Origin: Ichthyophonus hoferi
Lineage: Eukaryota > Opisthokonta > Ichthyosporea > Ichthyophonida > Ichthyophonidae
Length of the DNA stretch: 38,332 bases
Direction of reading: 5' to 3'
Assembly (NCBI GenBank): GCA_002751075.1
Contig: NAOQ01000130.1
Span: forward strand, 107,225 to 145,556
This document shows, piece by piece, positions 1-13,011 of this stretch. The position numbers were made by a program, and so were the translations under genes. Each line of letters begins with the position of its first letter. Positions within the stretch are counted from its first letter, which is position 1. The notes under the pieces are model-generated. The model saw only the letters and a program-made list of their open reading frames with translations. It had not been told where the DNA came from and searched no databases.

Positions 1-22
1 TTTTTTTTTTTTTTTTTTTTTT
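1..22. repeat. poly(T) tract at window edge
   Basis: A run of 22 T opens the window. Read on the minus strand it is a poly(A) tail-like end, which could mark the 3' end of a retroposed sequence lying at higher coordinates. It could equally be a simple homopolymer or a contig edge. No element body was recognised beside it. Confidence 0.5.
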
Positions 23-2522
23 GCAAAGTTATCAAGCAATATTTTTGTAATAAGATAAAGCGTTTCAATAAACTCAGTTTGACAACTCTTAATTTCTGTA
101 GTTAATACATCGCTTATATTGTCGGGTTTCTGTATTTAATGCATACATTTATTGTTTGGATTGAGGCAGGAGACGGGCAAGAAATATTTTTGTCATGTTT
201 CAATGTTTCAACAGCGTCTAGCATATAATATGCAATGTTACGAATAAAAACTTATAATGTGTAATGAATATTCTTATGTAAGTATGCTTCAAAAGTAATT
301 ATATTATACGTTTTATGATATATTATTATAAATTTTGGTCAAATGTTGTTAGCTGTTTAATATTACCCCTATCAAACAGGAAAGTAAACATTATATTGTT
401 GTTTAAAATATTTACACGCCTCTAACTCTATTATTTTCCTATTGGTTAATTATTTTAACGGAAAATTCGACGATCCCAACAATAAACGGTAAGAGTAACA
501 TACCAATCAAGTCACAAATATGTTAAAAATATATACGCCAGGTATAACTACGCAGTCCGTTAAGGGCCTTGTGTAGTCTGTTGAGTCACTTAATTCTTAT
601 ATCGATTACTCCAAAAAACAACATAATCTATCGTAATATCATCAAATACCGTTAATGCTTAATATTTAATCGAATGTGTGAATGAGTAATTATATTTTAT
701 AGAATTAATATTATATACATTTCATACTTATGTAATGAATTATACCCTGTAAATATATATCAGCGATGCCCATTATTACCATAATGAAATCCTCAATATT
801 CTAGGGTAAACAAATAGCAAAAAACAAAAATAAATCTGGCTACATGCCCTAATAAGCAATTTATTAACATAATACATTTGACTTTGATCTTGATCGTGAG
901 CGAGATTAAAAAGAACTATGAAGTTGAGGTATTCAAGAAAGGGATGTATGGAATATGGGTGTGATAAGGATATTATAGGTTATATATATATATATATATA
1001 TAATCAAGCCGGCTATGTGACTATCCATGATGTTAGTTTCTCTGTACTATTTACTCCTTCTACACGGGCGTGTGCATGCATTAATCCTATTCGCAGCTGC
1101 CGTTTAATCCTTGTAATTCTGTATTTATATGGGGCCTGTGAGCCCATCTAACATAATATTGCCGTATATTCGGACTATTTTCCCAAGGTCTTTTATTTAT
1201 CTGGCTCTATATTCTGTTCCACATTGATGATTCTAACGCTATGATATGTCTAACCCCACTGGATGATTGCAAGTAGCACGAAGTCACAAGTACTGGTAAT
1301 GTTTGCACAGTTTCTGCCTTAACCAGATGCAGCTTTTATCTATAGGTTCTACCCAATCTACAGTTCTTAGTAACAAATAAAATCACGTGCCTCATTCTTA
1401 TTATCTTAGTCATCTCTATTACAGAAACAATAGATAGTACTAGTACATCTATAAACATGGGGTATAATACTACTATCAGGAGAATAGAGATATAAGAATC
1501 TAAAGAGAGTATTTATCAACATGAATGATATTAGTTAGGCAGCATTGATATATGATAAGACTGTGCACCACATGCAAAGAATATCAGGCAAAGTGCCTTC
1601 AAATAACGGTTGCACGTAAGTAACAGGCTGCAGCACTCCGTATACCCCACTACAAATGCCTATACCCCTTAATTTGCAATGCATATTTTGTTAAACAGGA
1701 GCATTTGGTTTTTTTTTGGTATTTCTATCGCTATAATTATTAATATCATTAGCAGTTATTATTAGATATGTGGTCAGGAAAAATAGTTATTGTAATATAT
1801 TTGAACAGCAATCTAAGATGACTGATCAAAATTAAACCAGCCAATGGCAGAGGTTCCGCAACTATATTTTAAGCCAATTCAAATCGTTTGTTTTGGACCA
1901 GATAAGATAACTCGTTGCTTCGGCACCAAGACAAGTCTTGCCGACCTGTTCACTAATAAATGTCTTGCGCATATGTACTCCGTGTACGCAAAGGGATACG
2001 TTAAAGCGCCCCTAACTTTGGTATTCCCTCTTCTAAATAAATCTAGGTCACAGAGACGTACCTGCCTCTACTTGTTATTCCCAACATGATATATATATAT
2101 ATATATATATATATCATCAATGTTAAGGCTGAAGGCCTCTACGGAAGCCCTATCTTGTTCATTAAAACAAACCCCAGGCAATATTATAGACTAGAGGCTT
2201 ATATAATTAGATACCGTCAAGGTCATTATACCCACGATATGTATGTGGAGTCAGTATTTGATGGTTATACAGTAGGTATAGTTGTTAGTCAATCCATATT
2301 ATGGGACCAGTCACACCATATATTATGGCATTTAATCACAATTAACTCCAGAGGACTATAAATATGGTGAACGTACTCTAATATTATGTCCTCCAATCAT
2401 AATGATTCCAGAATAGTCGAGAAGATACTGGACTAAATGAGTGTAATATGTATTAATACAATATAAAAAAACTGTTACTGGTGGCCGTATTTTATAACAT
2501 GGTTTTTTCGAGATAATTATTT
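23..2522. other. gene-poor AT-rich stretch
   Basis: No gene is supported here. It holds AT microsatellites, including (TA)n near 981-1000 and 2088-2114. Two short plus-strand open frames flank the latter, at 1844-2089 and 2086-2361. Their composition is less AT-biased than the surroundings, so they may be remnants of a coding element, but I recognise no family and see no splice structure. Confidence 0.4.
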
Positions 2523-3265
2523 GTTGAAACCAAAGTATTCAATGCCCTTTTGTGGTTTAGTTTGTTATTTTTTATATTTGCTTATTACCAGAAAAGAAAA
2601 AAACTATCGTTCATAGTTAATATTGATCGGAAGTCTTTGCAAGTAATCAATGTTCTTATTGGTTCGGAGCTTGCTGTAAAGGTCGATTATTCAATCGATT
2701 TGTAGAAATAACCGCACGCTAAAAGTACGCAACCAATCCAATACTATATAGGTATTGACCAATTGCCAATTGATCATTTTTTAATTTGATTGAGCAATTT
2801 CAAACTGGTTTTGAGCCAAAGGATAAATATAAGGCTTCATACAATCATAAAGGGGCCGGAACGGTTGAGTTGCATACTGTTCAGTCGCCAAGAATAATAA
2901 TAATAATATTAGTTATATATATAAATCTTGTACCGGAATTCAATGTGTCTTTTTATGTATTCATATTATGTTCATAGCTTCTAAAGAAGTTGAAGTATAT
3001 AATCCAGATACGTTACTAGAAGGCCAACTAGTCAAGCCTGGAATCACTTCTCCCAATATTAACGATACCGTAACCGTTTATCCACAACCACAATTAGATT
3101 GTAGTTACCATATATACACACAGCCCTAGTAAGAAATTAAAAGCTTCTATATCTCCTGTCCAACAACGTCAGCTTGAACAGGAATTGCCAAAAGCTTTCG
3201 CTTGTAGGTTACTAGACGACAATCTCCAAACAGCACCCAGATCCTATTCCTATTTCTAATATTAT
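2523..3265 (+). repeat. dispersed repeat, copy 1
   Basis: About 740 bp aligns by eye, in the same orientation and order of blocks, with 34003-34706, and in part with the window's right end. Shared blocks include the text around 'ttcaatgccc', 'atatttgctt', 'attcaat.gatt', 'ggaacggttga', 'tttatccacaaccacaat', 'aaggcttctatat' and 'cgacaatctcc'. A stretch near 2735-2770 carries CCAAT motifs and a TATA-like 'ctatatagg'. Downstream are peptide-like segments containing FEPKDKYKASYNHKGAGTVE and DTLLEGQLVKPGITSPNI. The matching segments of the other copy read IEPKEINNISYNSKGFGTVE and DTLPEDHLAKLGVASPNI, so the shared text is probably protein-coding in origin. The element class is not recognised. It could be a mobile element or a decayed host gene family. 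Confidence 0.6.
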
Positions 3266-4179
3266 CATAAGACCTGAAAGATAATAGCATACATGCAAAG
3301 TAATGCTAACCAGTGGAGAGCAGGTATATAGATAGTGTGGGTGCAATCCAAGCGAACAGTCAGTAAGTACAACGGGAGAAAGGAAGTGATAAAGCATAAG
3401 TAAGGATTTGAAGTATGACAGCTCAGAGCATATTCACAATTGAGTTATACGACCGCCTAGAAAGATAACCATAGTAACAGTGAGAAAGTCGAGTTAGATG
3501 AGCTGGGGTAAATGTATGGTACTAAACACATACTATTACACATCTCTGACTACATTATCTTGGATTACCGTAATGATAGTTCACATTGGAGCATGATATT
3601 GGAATAGTGAAGGAAGTCTATATACATGCACTCTATTGTATAAAAAAATAAAACTTTATCTCGGATTTTGGTTCTGTACATAGCTCCTAACCCAGCTGAT
3701 CAGAATAATTCTACTACTTCAAAAGAAGTGTAAATTTTTACAAAAAAAAAAAGAGTTTGAGATAGAATTAGTCATACTTTATTTATAGAAAAAGATGTAC
3801 AGAATACAGCAGAACTGTAAGAGTTGGAAGCTAGAAATTAAGAAGAAAAGTAAGACAGAAGAGAAAAGAATTAAAGACGTTTGGAGAAGCAATTGTGTAG
3901 AAAGACAATTGAAGAGAAAGGGAAGGAGAAGAAGAGAGAAATATAGATAGAAAGATAATCAGACTAATAGTTATTAAACCGCTGATAGTGATTGAGCTTA
4001 TATGGAGGAAGAAGAAAACATAGTAAGTTGAGGGATATAGGTAAGAAAGGTGGTCTAGACTCAAAACATAAGTTGGGTCAGATATTGACTATGTCCTTAT
4101 CATACTTTTTACAACATTGCTGTTCTAGCATATAAGTCCTAATTACTTATCGCACCATATATTAAACCCTTACTAGATA
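3266..4179. other. 3' flank of the GRASP gene, no gene seen
   Basis: This stretch lies between the dispersed repeat and the GRASP stop codon. A purine-rich plus strand (3780-4060) produces spurious hydrophobic minus-strand open frames. The part nearest 4179 is presumably the GRASP 3' UTR. No other gene is supported. Confidence 0.4.
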
Positions 4180-7100
4180 TTATTTACTCAATGGTGAATG
4201 GGTAGGCGATGACGTAGAGGTATCCTTCTGTGGCCTAGAAGAGGTCTATGCAGGCAGGTCATTAGTATCACATTGTGAATTTATGAGTTTATAACTAAAG
4301 GTATGTATCTATCGATACCATCTCATTATAAGTGTTCTTGCCTGCCTACAAGTTTGTGTCTGTGTACAACTGTATGCAGAGATTAGAACACATACTAGAA
4401 CGCAGCCATAAATATAAGACATACCAAGTACAAAGCTTCATCATATAAACATTGCGCTGTTGTTCACCTCTGTATTGACTGGAGGTACAGGACTAGATGA
4501 TGCTACCAGTGCCGGCACCGGATCAACATGGACTTGGTGTTTCACCTTCGCAATAGTTGGTGTATTCTGACTCGATGTCTATCCGTTCATCTATATCAGT
4601 TAACATATATATATGCATACATAAATACATATATACACTCATATAACATGAACGCACTTATGATAGCAAGGTAGGGCCAAATAATAGCGTTATGAATGGA
4701 ATATGATGTTATGAATATGTGCACTAAAACATATTCTATCTCGAAAAAGATACTTTGTGATATATATTACCACTAGTTCATGTATCAAATATAGGTTTAT
4801 AACTAAATAACAAAAATAATATGTAGGGAAACGGATATAATTTGACAGATATATATTCATAGGAACAGAACTAAGAAAATATTTTGCAAGCATGTAGGGA
4901 TGAAAAAACAAAAGCTCTAAATCTTTACCTTGATTGGCTTAGGGGGTATCCTATGGAGTAGACCAGTGCCTATGTTGCACCCCAGACTAGGCGATATTTT
5001 AGGTTAGTACCACCACATCTCTCAGTACATACATTCTTATCATTCATGCATACATAGATATATAGATACATACATACATATATGCATCTATATACTCTCT
5101 TCTTTTCCAACCTCATCCTACTTATACACACCCCTTGACAATTGTACTTACACACCCATTATACCCATGCCCAGTCTATTTCTCTTCCCTTATTCCTTTC
5201 TCTTTTAGTTCAAGTATACATAAGATTTTTAACACATTTCCGCTGGCCAATTATGTACTTATATCCATCTCCTTAGCGACCACTAATATCAATATGGTAG
5301 TAATTGTCGCAAGAGATGAACACACACATATATATATACCTTCCCTCTCCACCCCAATCTCGATCAGGCACTATTGTCACCTGCAAGGATTAAATTTTAA
5401 TGCTCTCTTTGATTGAGTAATTATAAGTTACGTCTTTACAACCAACATATTTAAACCGGTTCCTATGTTATTTTGACCCCATATCCAATCAGTCTTAGCT
5501 GTAGCCTTTCCTATTCCAATCACAACTAATAAGCCTCATACCAATTACTGTCAACAGAAATATGTCTGTGCATTCATTTGACATGAGTAACATTGTACTC
5601 CATGCACAGTACGTGAATATGTACGCAGTCATAATTTTAAAAGTGTGTTTCACGTATAGTAGACAGACAAAAATATAAAACATAAAAGCATGGCAAGATG
5701 AAAAAAAAAAAAAAAACGGAAAAAAGAAAGAAGGTATATGATAGAGAGAGAGAGAGAAAGATAAAAAGGAGATGAAAGATATATACCATACGTATGTCAT
5801 CATCATCTGAGTTATATACATAGAACTGTAGTGGCTTCTTATCATACTTGTCCAACAAAAACCCCTATATAGAAGAAACAAACAAATTAGGTGGAAGAAA
5901 GACCGAAGAGATAGAAGAAGGTATATGTCAAGAGTGCTGTAGTGGTAGAATTTATAAAAAATATATATGTGCCTATGTATGTGTACTACGATAGTATGAA
6001 GGAGAACACAGCATAAAGGGGTATAAAGGATGAAGAGAAAACGAAAGAGAAAATGATGGGTAGATTAATGGTCACAGGTTGGATAATAAATAAATACACA
6101 GTCTAATACGTAATTACTTAGCAATCCATAATTAATTTATATATAACCTACTTAATGAATAATTAATTGGAAATTTTGTTGGTACACGTATACTAAAAGA
6201 AGTGAAAACAAAAATCAAGTTTAATACATGCAGGACTTCCCAAAATCTGTAACCACCATAAGATCTATACACAATTTCAACCATTTCAACCAATACCCCA
6301 TATATTTCACAGTAATTACACCAATCACGCACCAGATCACTGGGGTCTGTGATAATTTTCAGTGGGGTTGCTAAAATATAATCAGCGAATGAGCGCAGTC
6401 CGGCTTGGGCAGCTGGTGAATTAGGTTGTAGCATCTAGGGTGCTTATGAGAGTTAGCATCAGTATAGCGATACTAATCGGATAAGGTACGGGGGATAATA
6501 GGAGTAATACAGTATCTATTAACCAAAACATACAAGCAATGCTCGTAGATTCTTCCTCTTTTACCTCGGCCTAAATACATTATTCTCCCCTCTCACAACC
6601 ACGTTTCTTAGTTTCCTAGTCCAATCAAATATTGGGCTCTAATAGGACTTCATTCCCCGGCAATAATAATTCAAATGTAATTCCGACATTAACTATCAAA
6701 CAACAAGCAATCTAATCTCTCTATTTTTTCTATTTCTTCTCTTTCTCCACCTATCAACAGAACACGTATTTGGGCGGAAAATCAACATAACTCAACAGAA
6801 ATAGTAAGGACGGAGGCGTGTCTATGAAATTAATATAATATGTATGCATACACATACACGTATATTTATTGTACGTGTATAGTCCTAGTAATAAAGGATA
6901 CAATATCAAAGGGGCTAACCTACCAATATATGCCAACATATGTCATTGCCTTTTGCATAGTTGCATACTCTCAGACTAGCTCCTGCATAGTTAGAAAGTT
7001 TAATGTATCTGGACAACGTAGTGTCGAGTATCTATGTATATATATCTCAGTATATATATACAATGTGTAGTTAAATAGCGATTGTATTGAGCATACCAAT

Positions 7101-9129
7101 TTACAATCATATAATAAATCATATATATACATATATACCACGCAACCCTCTATACTTTTACAACTGAGTTTGACAAAAAAAAAAAACTGGCTATTCCTGT
7201 TATTAAACAATGATTTTAATAACTCACACATAGTGATTAAAGGTATGAGAAGTATAATTGCAGTTATTAGATTGTGTTATTTTAATCAATTCACTCCTAT
7301 TGACTACATAACATAATATAGGACAAATTCACATTAACAAACTTTAAATATTCCAAGTCATAATAAATAAGAATCTGAGTACAGATAGAGAGAAAGAAAG
7401 AAAGTGAAAGGTACCAATAAAATCATTCTTTTGTTTTTTAACTTTCTGTTACACCACCATTACACTACTTCTAACATGTGATTTTCATTGCCACCAACCA
7501 AATCAGACTTATGAACCAATGAGAAGCAACCAATGAGTGCCTACTTACCCAATAGTCCAGGGCCATTATAAGTTGCTGGTACCACCTCCACATCTAAGTG
7601 GGTATAATTATAATGAACATCGATTGGGTACAACTAATTAATAATCAATTAAAATCAATAATTGCAGAGTCCTTATCTATAATAGACTAACATATATAGC
7701 CCAGGTTTCATCATTTAATACCCAATCCTTTCACTTTTCCCTGCCTCGATATTACATGATACTATGATAAGAATTGAAGTAATCATTTAAATAAAAGTAT
7801 AAATATAAGCACCAATATAAATATAGCTATAAATATAGCTATAACCATAAAGATAAATATAAATATAAATACATACACAGCCTTACAATAAATGTGAACA
7901 TTTCTTTCTCTCTCTGTCTCTTTCTATTACTCACTTATTCGTAGCAACTATTCGTTCTAATTATATCTATTCACTCAAGTCTATGTAAATTCAATATATA
8001 CATATATACATAGATATATATATAATCCATACCATATCTAGACATATATCTATGTATACCCACCTCTTACTTCTTTATTCCTGGCGCTATACACATGCAA
8101 GGTTACTACCTTCCCTACATTCTCATGAAGTTGATCCACCAGTAGAGTCTCATCCCCTTGCTATAACCACCCACCCTCTCCTGTTAATATATATATCATG
8201 AACACCATCTTTATATATAAGCATTAATTACACTCCTTTCGTAAAATATTACGCTAACGTTAATGTTTATTATTGCCTTTTAATTAGTGGGATATAGTGG
8301 TAATATGAATTACAAGAGTAGAATATGTATAACTTTAAGCTTGTATACATTTCAATTTTTAGAATGATTGGAATCCAAACTAAATTCATGTAACTTCCGT
8401 ACGATGCTTGCAATATGAATACAACATTAAATGAAAGAATTTTAGAGTTGTCTCTGTTCCTCTTCATACATATACATGTAAATGTACGTAAATACAAGCA
8501 GGAACATACACTTGCCATACCAATTTTTGCTGGTTGATTCCGATAATAAAGTCAAAGTAGGCTTCTAGACCAGCCAAAAGAGCTGGTGAGTTAGGGTTCA
8601 GCTGCGGGTGGTTACTTAGTAACGGAGTTTCAACATGATAATGATTAAGATAGGGGATGTTATGTTACAATTGCATTGTATTACTGACATTGTTTGGAAG
8701 GAGGAAAGAAGCTGGAGTTGTATGTATGTATTAAGAGGGAGTGGTAGACTACTGGAAATATGGTGTATATATGAAGATAACGTAAGACCAAGAATAAAAA
8801 AAAAAGTGCAAGTATAAATAAATGGAGAAAGACTAATAGATTAAAATGGGAACATATCTATATATATATATATATATATATAGGCACCTACACTAAGAGA
8901 AACATGTGTACAAGAATACATTAACGGATAAATATATCTACATCATGTATTGCATGGCTGTAGGTCCTGCATATGAAGACATGTGTGCACACACAGACTA
9001 CATACATGGTTATAACTAGGTATAGCTCCGATTGTTAACTTTCTTGCCTACCTTTACTACATGGAATCCAAGGTCATTCTCATCCCCACTCTCCATTTCA
9101 TTCATATTTGTTGTTGATTGCGCTCCCAT
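4180..9129 (-). CDS. GORASP2: Golgi reassembly-stacking protein (GRASP55/65/Grh1 family), 11 exons
   Basis: Joins 9129-9052, 8601-8521, 8160-8110, 7633-7549, 6982-6924, 6434-6333, 5864-5787, 5380-5340, 4986-4929, 4566-4468 and 4245-4180. All junctions are GT-AG, phases agree, and the product is about 265 aa. It begins MGAQST, the Gly-2/Ser pattern of N-myristoylated GRASPs. PDZ1 runs from GFHVVK through NSPALLAGLEAYFDFIIGIN to GPGLLG. PDZ2 runs from NSPAAQAGLRSFADYI through KKPLQFYVYN to [21 protein letters not shown]. These follow the human order ([66 protein letters not shown]). The C-terminal part is only about 55 residues, Pro/Ser/Thr-rich, and ends SPLSK. Known family role: membrane tethering and stacking of Golgi cisternae and unconventional secretion. 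Oddities: the PDZ1 motif usually WGG reads YNG, and exon 6 has a second in-frame donor at 6297 that adds 12 residues. The last exon is the least certain. The gene is divergent from the gene at 9607. Confidence 0.93.
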
Positions 9130-9606
9130 CTTGTCTTTATCCCTAGTTTCGACCAGATGTTACAGATTTTTTTTCGCTTTTTCTCGAGCAAAATATCTTC
9201 TTGCCTCCCTAGCAACAAAGTATTTCCTCACCTATACTCTCCTTCCAATTCTAACCTAATATATTACAAGGTGGCCATAGCCAGCTAACTAAAAATATAT
9301 AAATATAAACAAATCCTACGTCAATTTGGCAATAAAAAAAGATTAAAATAATATCTATATTATATAATATATCTATCTATATTATATAATTTTTGTCAAT
9401 TTTGTTATTTATGTCTACTAAGAATACATTACATTTCCCTAGTTACTAAACGTCACCTATTTTTAATAAGTTATTATCGTTATTCTTATTATATCTATCT
9501 CCTTGTCTTCATTCTTTCATATTTTTATCTTACAATACTATCTCGTTCTATTAAGTAATATATATGCAAACTTTATGGTTAGAAATTAGGAAGTATTTTT
9601 AATGAA
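9130..9606. promoter_or_regulatory. divergent intergenic region between GRASP and the 9607 gene
   Basis: These 477 bp separate two start codons facing away from each other, so they must hold both promoters unless the 9607 gene has an upstream exon. The region contains a long AT dyad (about 9350-9390, 'atattatataat' repeated) and TATA-like strings. No CCAAT box or named factor site was identified. Confidence 0.4.
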
Positions 9607-10296
9607 ATGGTTGCCAAAACCAGAGGTAGTGCTAGTGAAGCTACAAAACAAGTACAAGTTATCGGAGACATATCCCTGCGTGGTTGCCAACACCAAACCA
9701 TTGGAAAAAAACGACATGAAAATATTATTCGTGCACCACACGCCAGGCAATGCTCTGTACATCCCCCTAACTACATTAATGACAAGCAGGTAGAGAGCGG
9801 AAATAATAATAATATAATTAACAAGCGCAACTGTCTAGACGAATTGGAGGAGGTATCCGGAGAGGGCAGACTGGAAGGACACCCTGAGACCAAGTTAATC
9901 GATCCAGACGTTACCTCATTTCAAAAGAAAAAAATACAATATTTTTCTTTGTCCTTGCATCAACTTTCGTCTATCTTGGAAGACTGCGGACTACAGCCAT
10001 TAGATAAATTGAAAGAAAATAAGAAGGAGAAAGGGAAAGAGAACAAGAGGGAGAAAGAGAAGATCACTAAAAGAAAATCAATGCGTCGTAGGACGTTTCC
10101 AAGGGACCCACATACATTTTCAGAGAGTATTCCACCTATATTAGACCCTTCTAGAGTGTTTCATTTATTAAGTACAAGTAGTAATACTAGTTTGTTTGAC
10201 CATAATATGGATAGGTGTAGATCACAGTGTGATGAGGATAGTATTATAGAGGAAGATAGTATAGAGGAAGACTTATTACCGTCCAGGGATATTTAG
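9607..10296 (+). CDS. uncharacterised 229-aa protein with basic and acidic tracts
   Basis: An open frame of 229 codons, starting MVAKTRGSASE and ending LLPSRDI, is far longer than expected by chance in this AT-rich DNA. It has a short Asn tract (residues 66-69) and a central hydrophobic/polar segment (YFSLSLHQLSSILEDCGLQP, about 112-131). A strongly basic Lys/Arg/Glu block (about 135-162, ending KRKSMRRR) could be a nuclear signal or a charged helix. The C-terminus is acidic (DEDSIIEEDSIEEDL). I recognise no family. A different ATG five bases upstream opens another frame of 63 codons, so the true start is uncertain. This could also be one exon of a longer gene. The next 2.6 kb downstream shows no further exon that I can support. 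Confidence 0.55.
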   Translation: MVAKTRGSASEATKQVQVIGDISLRGCQHQTIGKKRHENIIRAPHARQCSVHPPNYINDKQVESGNNNNIINKRNCLDELEEVSGEGRLEGHPETKLIDPDVTSFQKKKIQYFSLSLHQLSSILEDCGLQPLDKLKENKKEKGKENKREKEKITKRKSMRRRTFPRDPHTFSESIPPILDPSRVFHLLSTSSNTSLFDHNMDRCRSQCDEDSIIEEDSIEEDLLPSRDI

Positions 10297-12911
10297 TTGA
10301 AATATATATGTCTAATTCTAATTGTATTAATTTATAAGTTACTTCCATGTTGTACCTTTCGTTAAATCTTATGTATGTATGAGATAGGGCCTGTATATGT
10401 ATTTAATAGTAATAATATAACTATAGAGAAATAGCTATAGTACAATAAGCGTAAGTATAATGACTATAATATATTAATGATAATAAAATAACTGCAGCAA
10501 CATATGCAAATAGTGGATTTTTTTATTTATAATTATCGTCTTAATATATATACCTTCTTTCTACACATATTCCTTTCCAAAATTGTACAGAAAGGTTAGT
10601 ATGATTTCCATGTATACTTGGAGGTGGTTAATATGTTTATTATTATTATTATTATAGTTCAATTAGCATTAAAGCGATAAAAGGGTAGGTATGTTGATAG
10701 ATTTATTTTAGCGAAATAGATACCCCTATGATGGGAAGGTAGGTTGATCATCAATATTATTTTATGGTAGAGAGTGTATTTTGGTACTACCTCCAATTTT
10801 AACCTTAACTAATATTCTTCTAACCAATTGTAAAAATCCTCTATAAAATATTCTCTGCTGGCCATATACCTAGACCTTCGGAACTGGCTCCAAGCTTATA
10901 ACATTTTATGTCGTTTCTATAACCTCGCTAATGGAAAGTTCTCGTTATGGGAAGTAGAGAAAGATAGATAAACCGGAGATAGACAGAAAACACACATATA
11001 TAACATTTAGCATAATTACTTGTACATACAAAGCACTTTTTTCTAGATAATACTAAAAATATAAACTCCATGGAAACCTTGCTTGCCAAACAGATACCAA
11101 GTAATATATTTATATATTACTGTATGTGCCTGGTAACACCTTAATAATTAAGATCATCTATACTACACTGACAAATATAGACATCATTGTTACTTACACT
11201 ATTCATGCATTAACCACAAAAGAAAATAAAGATAGAAACGTATATCATTAAACTGGGTAGTGTTCTAGGGGATATTTTTTTTGTAAGGACGTTATATACG
11301 TCATTCTAATATACATTCCTGTGCATATGAGTGTTTTGGATAATATTTAGTTATTTGCTTCAACCAGAAAGTATTGCCAAGATACCATTAGCCAATCCGG
11401 AATTACTATATTCTATACACATTAGGAATACTTCATCTAGTAAACATGTAATACGTCAAAAGTGCATCATAGATATGCTGTTACAGCGCCTTACTGGCAA
11501 TGTTTAGCTCGCTCCATGGTATGGGGTCATTATCATTAGATTTACTTCAAGATATAGTCGCCTATTGATAGTAATCATTAAAAATAATACTGAAAATACA
11601 ACGCGGTTTGGAGACAAATAAAGTGGGGACTGGTACATATATTGTAGCTAGTGCAAGTCTATTAGTATATAACTATCTGATATAACTTGTAGCATCTCTC
11701 ATAATATTATTCTGAAGTGTTATAGTAGATTACAATAGCGTTCAAGTAACCAATAATAATAATATGGTAACCAAACGTAATAGACTGCAACCTACTATTA
11801 CTTAGATTTTCAAGGATAATGAATACATAGCAGTTACTAAGGAAACCATTGATATAGCTAAAACTGAACATGCATAAATGATATAGGAGGCAAGATGAGA
11901 ACGGAACCAAAGAAACAAGAGCCCCATATCAATAGAAAATAATGCAGTAGTGACGTGTCGGTAGGTTTTGGTTGGTTAAATATTGCTGCGAATAGCAAAT
12001 AGAGGCGGGAGCGTCCTTGTGACAAAATTCGTATAGAAGGAGAGGGAGTACCAAATTAAGAGGGGTTTTAAAGTGTCCCTCCGCATATATGAAGTACAGA
12101 TTTTTTAAGACATTTTAAAATAAAACAAGTGAATGGGACTATGTATTGAGTTATCTGGACTGCATAGCATGATTTCAAATGGCTCTGCCATTGCCTAGTT
12201 CGATCTAGCACTTACTTTCTATATAAAGAAAGCACTTGCTTTTCAGTAGTGATAATAAGATTTCCTTTTGTTTACCAAGACATATATAAAAGGCAATTAT
12301 AATATTGCACAATGATTAGCAGTGCTATTAATACGTTACAACCTGGATAACGTCATATTCAAAACAATTGTGACGTCTTTGCGCATAAAATCGGTTAAGC
12401 TTGGCTCAAATTTGATAGATCATCTTGCATTGGCATTCAACACAAATAGATTACTACATCAACGATTTTTCCAGACTACAAATGTAATAGTAATTGCTAA
12501 TAATATTATATGTTTATAGCTATATATAGAAATACACAAATTCATTAAATATCCCTGCTTTAACATATATCATACCAGATTCATCTCTCTTATCTGCGAT
12601 TGAATGGGTCCATAGGTTTTAATTGCATTTCAACATGCATTTATATGTAATACTATATGTAATATGATAACATCATAAAAAACAGACTTATTCCTCTATC
12701 AAATGAAATATACATTAGATTACACTCCATAAATAACCCAAAAAAGAGCACATTTTTCATTAATAAGCTGTGAAGATCCTACTGAAGTGGATTCAGCAAT
12801 AGCAATAGTAGAAATGACTTAAAATGGAAGCGTGAAAAGTTAAATAACTCTATTGGAAATAAAAATCGGATTGATGTTACTTAGTTTTGTTTGGCAATTG
12901 TCGACAGGTTG
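10297..12911. other. intergenic, no gene recognised
   Basis: About 2.6 kb of AT-rich DNA. Open frames here (for example minus 11707-11910 and plus 12322-12519) are short, hydrophobic or low-complexity, and lack family similarity or paired splice sites. A somewhat GC-richer patch at 11950-12060, with 'ggtaggttttggttggtt' and 'gaggcgggagcg', could be a promoter, but no gene was found to attach it to. Confidence 0.35.
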
Positions 12912-13007
12912 TCTGCGGGCTAAAGTTCTTGTTTGTTGTTCCTAATCACCCATTGATCGATGCTTATATAATATGTGATTGGTTGCATGCGATTATTGAC
13001 CTTTCAG
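12912..13007. repeat. 96-bp sequence repeated across the gap, copy 1
   Basis: The 96 bases here, beginning tctgcgggctaaag and ending gacctttcag, are identical to 13432-13527, starting 520 bp later. The copies flank a run of N. Exact identity suggests either an assembly gap whose edges overlap or a recent tandem duplication. Confidence 0.9.
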
Positions 13008-13011
13008 CTGA

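Noticed and set aside
5495-5881. 128-codon minus-strand frame
   Set aside because: Most of it is GRASP intron 7 and low-complexity sequence. The only real coding part, in another frame, is GRASP exon 7 (5864-5787).
9602-9793. 63-codon frame overlapping the start of the 9607 gene
   Set aside because: It is shorter, lacks family similarity and lies within the longer frame; it is kept only as a caution about the start.
11950-12060. GC-richer patch that might be a promoter
   Set aside because: No gene on either strand could be attached to it.
12180-12260. Possible tRNA T-arm-like text 'tagttcgatcta'
   Set aside because: No acceptor stem, D-arm or anticodon arm can be paired around it. No other tRNA or rRNA was recognised on either strand.
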